DNA from: an uncultured Eggerthellaceae bacterium
GTDB lineage: Bacteria > Actinomycetota > Coriobacteriia > Coriobacteriales > Eggerthellaceae
Length of the DNA stretch: 9,279 nt
Direction: 5' to 3'
NCBI GenBank assembly: GCA_949450265.1
Contig: CASTMW010000063.1
Coordinates: 1-9,279 of the forward strand
This document shows, one piece after another, positions 7,236 to 9,279 of this stretch; position 1 is the stretch's first letter; each line of letters starts with the position of its first letter. The translations under genes were made by a program, and so were the position numbers. The notes beneath the pieces were generated by a model, which worked only from the letters and a program-made list of their open reading frames with translations, did no database searches and was not told the DNA's origin.

Positions 7236-9224
7236 TTAATCCCTATCGATGTCTTCGATGGCATCAGCCAGCGACCGCACGATGTTGCGACGGCTGAGCG
7301 TGCCCACCAACCGACCATCGCACACCACCGGCACCTTCTTGATGCGACGCTCGGCCAGCACACGGCACACGTCTTCGATCGGCGTGTCCTCATCCACCGA
7401 GATAACCCGCTTCGTGGCAATGCTGGACACATCAAGATCAAGCAGATCCTTCAGCCGTTCCTTCATGGCCTCGTCGTCGGTGAAGCGATACAGATTGATA
7501 GAAGCATCGAAGAACGCTATCTCGTTCTTGCCCAGATATGCTGCCACATCACCGTCCGATATGAAGCCAGCCAAACCGCCTGCAGCATCCACGACCGGCA
7601 AACCGCTCGTATCGTTAGCTGCCATGATACGGATGACATCGCGCATCTTCGTGTCAGTGCTCACGCAGATCGGCTCACGCGTCATGGCGTCCTTGGCACG
7701 CGCGTCGGTGTATGGATCGAACGACTCATCACGTGTCGCATCCACTGTGACCCCGTCGAAACCAGCGGCATAGTCGGTGAGCTCGACACCAGCAGCCGTA
7801 CCACCATGCGCTTCGGCACCCACAGTCGCAATCCCCCTTGCGCGCCGCCCATCGCGCGCAAAGAGCACGATGACCAACCCCGCCACGCACATCAGCACGA
7901 ACGTTGTGATGAAGGCCATATGATCGCCAAGATAAGCCTGCTCGAGGGGCGCCGCATCCGGTGCGATGGCGGGCGCCAGCGCCGATATAGACACGAGCAC
8001 CGCCGTGCCCAACGATGCAGCCACCTGATTCAATGTGTTGGAAAGACCTTGCGCATGCTGGATAACGCTATTGTCAAGCGAATTGACGCCCCAGGTGTTG
8101 AGTGGCGTCATCGTGAACTGCAAGCCCACCACCAGCACGGTATACGTAATGGTCAGATTGATGAAGTTGCTATCGATCCCCAGGCGCGCCAGCCCCGACG
8201 CGCCTATTACAGCAACGATGACGCCCGGGATGACCACACGGCGAATACCGAAGCGATCGAACAGGCGCCCACTGACCAAGCCCATGAGCGCACCGATCAA
8301 CGCTCCCGGCAGCATGGCAATGCCCGACATGGTAGCCGAGAAACCCAACACCCCTTGGATGTAGAGCGGCGTGATCACGCCGGTTCCCATCAGTGCTGCC
8401 TGCACGATGACAATAACGATGACCGCAATAGCATACTTACGCGTACCTAAAATGCTCACTTTGATCATGGGTTCAGGCAGCACCAACTGACGACGCACGT
8501 ACAGTCCCATCAGTATCAACCCCACCGCGATCAGCACTAACGTGATCAGCAGGTTCTGACTAGACGAGAACGTGGAGAGCCCATAGAGCAGGCTCACCAA
8601 ACCGACCGACGAGAGCACTACTGAAGGCACATCGAAGGTCGTGCGCTTGAAGTCGCCATAATTGCGCAGAACAGCGAATGATAAGACGATGACCACCACC
8701 GCAAGCGCCGTGGTGATGGCGAAAAGCGCGCGCCATCCCACTGTATCAACTAGCAATCCTGCCAAAGACGGCCCAATAGCAGGCGCGAATCCAATGATCA
8801 ATCCGATAACGCCCATAGCCGTACCGCGCTTCTCACGTGGGAAGATGAGCAAGATGACCGTGAACACCATGGGCATGGACATGCCCGTACACACCGCCTG
8901 CAACACACGCCCTAGCAGGAGCACCCAAAAGTTCGGCGCCAGTGTGGCAGCTAAGCTACCTGCCGCGAAGATGATAAATGCCGTGATAAAGAGCTGACGC
9001 GTGCTGAACCGCCCGATCAAGAATGCCGACAGCGGGATGATGACCGCCTCCACCAACGAATAGCCGCTCGTGAGCCACTGCACCGTGGTAGCATCCACCC
9101 CCAGATCGCCCATGATGGTGGGCAATGCCGGCGAGAGCAACGTTTGATTCAAGACCGCCAGAAGCGTGCCTGCGAGCAGCACGGCGACCATGACCATATC
9201 CTTACGATTCACTCCTAAAGCCAT
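7236..9224 (-). CDS. DHA2/EmrB-type MFS exporter fused to a C-terminal CBS domain pair
   Basis: A 662-residue protein. Residues 1-456 form a 14-helix drug:H+ antiporter of the EmrB/QacA/LmrB kind: LAVLNQTLLSPALPTI in helix 1, GRFSTRQLF (71-79) at the motif A position, LLLGRVLQAVCTGMSMP (102-118), FPREKRGTAMG (128-138), and antiporter motif C GFAPAIGPSLAGLL (145-158). An acidic/glycine-rich linker (about 457-505) leads to two CBS domains. CBS1 (about 508-564) has MTREPICVSTDTKM and G553-x2-S-x2-D559; CBS2 (about 598-655) has VPVVCDGRLVGTLSRRN with G641-x2-S-x2-N647. These are the usual nucleotide-contacting motifs, and about 33 residues separate the two domains. Ordinary DHA2 exporters end after helix 14, so the fusion is unusual; adenine-nucleotide control of export is inference. 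The start is ATG 9224, with AGAGAGG 11 nt upstream; ATG 9245 would add 7 residues but lacks a ribosome binding site. First gene of the cluster; its stop nearly touches the MATE start. Confidence 0.93.
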   Translation of the reverse strand: MALGVNRKDMVMVAVLLAGTLLAVLNQTLLSPALPTIMGDLGVDATTVQWLTSGYSLVEAVIIPLSAFLIGRFSTRQLFITAFIIFAAGSLAATLAPNFWVLLLGRVLQAVCTGMSMPMVFTVILLIFPREKRGTAMGVIGLIIGFAPAIGPSLAGLLVDTVGWRALFAITTALAVVVIVLSFAVLRNYGDFKRTTFDVPSVVLSSVGLVSLLYGLSTFSSSQNLLITLVLIAVGLILMGLYVRRQLVLPEPMIKVSILGTRKYAIAVIVIVIVQAALMGTGVITPLYIQGVLGFSATMSGIAMLPGALIGALMGLVSGRLFDRFGIRRVVIPGVIVAVIGASGLARLGIDSNFINLTITYTVLVVGLQFTMTPLNTWGVNSLDNSVIQHAQGLSNTLNQVAASLGTAVLVSISALAPAIAPDAAPLEQAYLGDHMAFITTFVLMCVAGLVIVLFARDGRRARGIATVGAEAHGGTAAGVELTDYAAGFDGVTVDATRDESFDPYTDARAKDAMTREPICVSTDTKMRDVIRIMAANDTSGLPVVDAAGGLAGFISDGDVAAYLGKNEIAFFDASINLYRFTDDEAMKERLKDLLDLDVSSIATKRVISVDEDTPIEDVCRVLAERRIKKVPVVCDGRLVGTLSRRNIVRSLADAIEDIDRD
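7239..7244 (-). promoter_or_regulatory. Ribosome binding site and stop/start junction of MFS and MATE genes
   Basis: AGGGAT on the minus strand encodes the last residues of the MFS protein and also serves as the Shine-Dalgarno sequence for the MATE gene. The junction reads TAATGTG: the MFS TAA (7238-7236), one base, then the in-frame GTG (7234). An overlapping ATG at 7236 is out of the MATE frame. The layout implies that the two exporters are translated in a coupled way. Confidence 0.65.
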
Positions 9225-9235
9225 GCGCTGAACAA

Positions 9236-9242
9236 CCTCTCT
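9236..9242 (-). promoter_or_regulatory. Probable ribosome binding site of the MFS-CBS gene
   Basis: AGAGAGG on the minus strand lies 11 nt before ATG 9224. The spacing is long but usable. It overlaps the alternative ATG at 9245, which has no purine-rich site in front, so the downstream start is favoured only moderately. Confidence 0.5.
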
Positions 9243-9245
9243 CAT

Positions 9246-9279
9246 ACGCTCATATTCGTTTTACGCATAATTCTTAAAT
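9246..9279 (-). promoter_or_regulatory. AT-rich leader of the minus-strand cluster, possible promoter/operator, cut by window edge
   Basis: These 34 bases are markedly richer in A and T than the rest of the window and precede the first gene of the four-gene cluster, as expected for a promoter region. On the minus strand TATGCGTA and, further on, TATGAGCGTA form a near-repeat that could be an operator. No -10/-35 pair can be assigned with confidence because the upstream part is missing. Confidence 0.35.

Noticed and set aside
7235..7441. N-terminal extension of the MATE gene to ATG 7441
   Set aside because: It would overlap the CBS2 coding region by about 200 nt in another frame, and the translation (Trp-, Arg- and Cys-rich) is a shadow of that region.
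6648..8450. A 600-codon open frame on the plus strand opposite the MATE and MFS genes
   Set aside because: Its translation is rich in His, Arg, Thr and Gln without any domain or plausible fold, it spans two clearly coding minus-strand genes, and its openness follows from the GC-biased third positions of those genes.
1..9279. Insertion sequences, CRISPR repeats, tRNA or other RNA genes
   Set aside because: Reading through the window I saw no regularly spaced repeats, transposase-like protein, terminal inverted repeats or tRNA-like cloverleaf; all gaps between genes are about 106 nt or less.

Overview
The window is GC-rich, densely coding bacterial DNA with six protein genes and no RNA gene, insertion sequence or CRISPR array that I can see. 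The style of the proteins suggests a gut- or mouth-type actinobacterium of the class Coriobacteriia (Eggerthellaceae/Slackia-like). Pointers are an Xre regulator fused to membrane segments, a large FMN/FAD/4Fe-4S Old Yellow Enzyme, and an SHDFRTP-type hybrid kinase. This placement is inference from protein style only; no marker gene is present.

Left part (1-1696, plus strand): the 3' portion of a membrane-anchored Xre-type regulator whose DNA-binding start lies outside the window, then, after a 106-nt gap, a DUF554 integral membrane protein that starts at a TTG codon. An 85-nt convergent gap without a recognisable terminator separates these from the rest.

Right part (9224 down to 1782, minus strand): four genes in one direction. 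In order of transcription they are (1) a 14-helix DHA2/EmrB-type MFS exporter carrying a C-terminal pair of CBS domains, (2) a MATE exporter whose GTG start follows the MFS stop by one base, (3) a soluble PAS hybrid histidine kinase with a C-terminal receiver, 27 nt further on, and (4) an Old Yellow Enzyme-type NAD(P)H:flavin oxidoreductase, 68 nt further on. The first three are tightly packed and very probably cotranscribed. The fourth has its own strong ribosome binding site and may be part of the same unit.

Reading of the context (inference): two different exporters, a cytosolic sensor kinase and a reductase for activated double bonds or xenobiotics look like a sense-reduce-export cassette for small, possibly plant- or host-derived, compounds. 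The most unusual element is the exporter-CBS fusion, which could let a cytosolic adenine nucleotide control a multidrug-type exporter. The kinase has no DNA-binding response regulator beside it, so its output must lie elsewhere.
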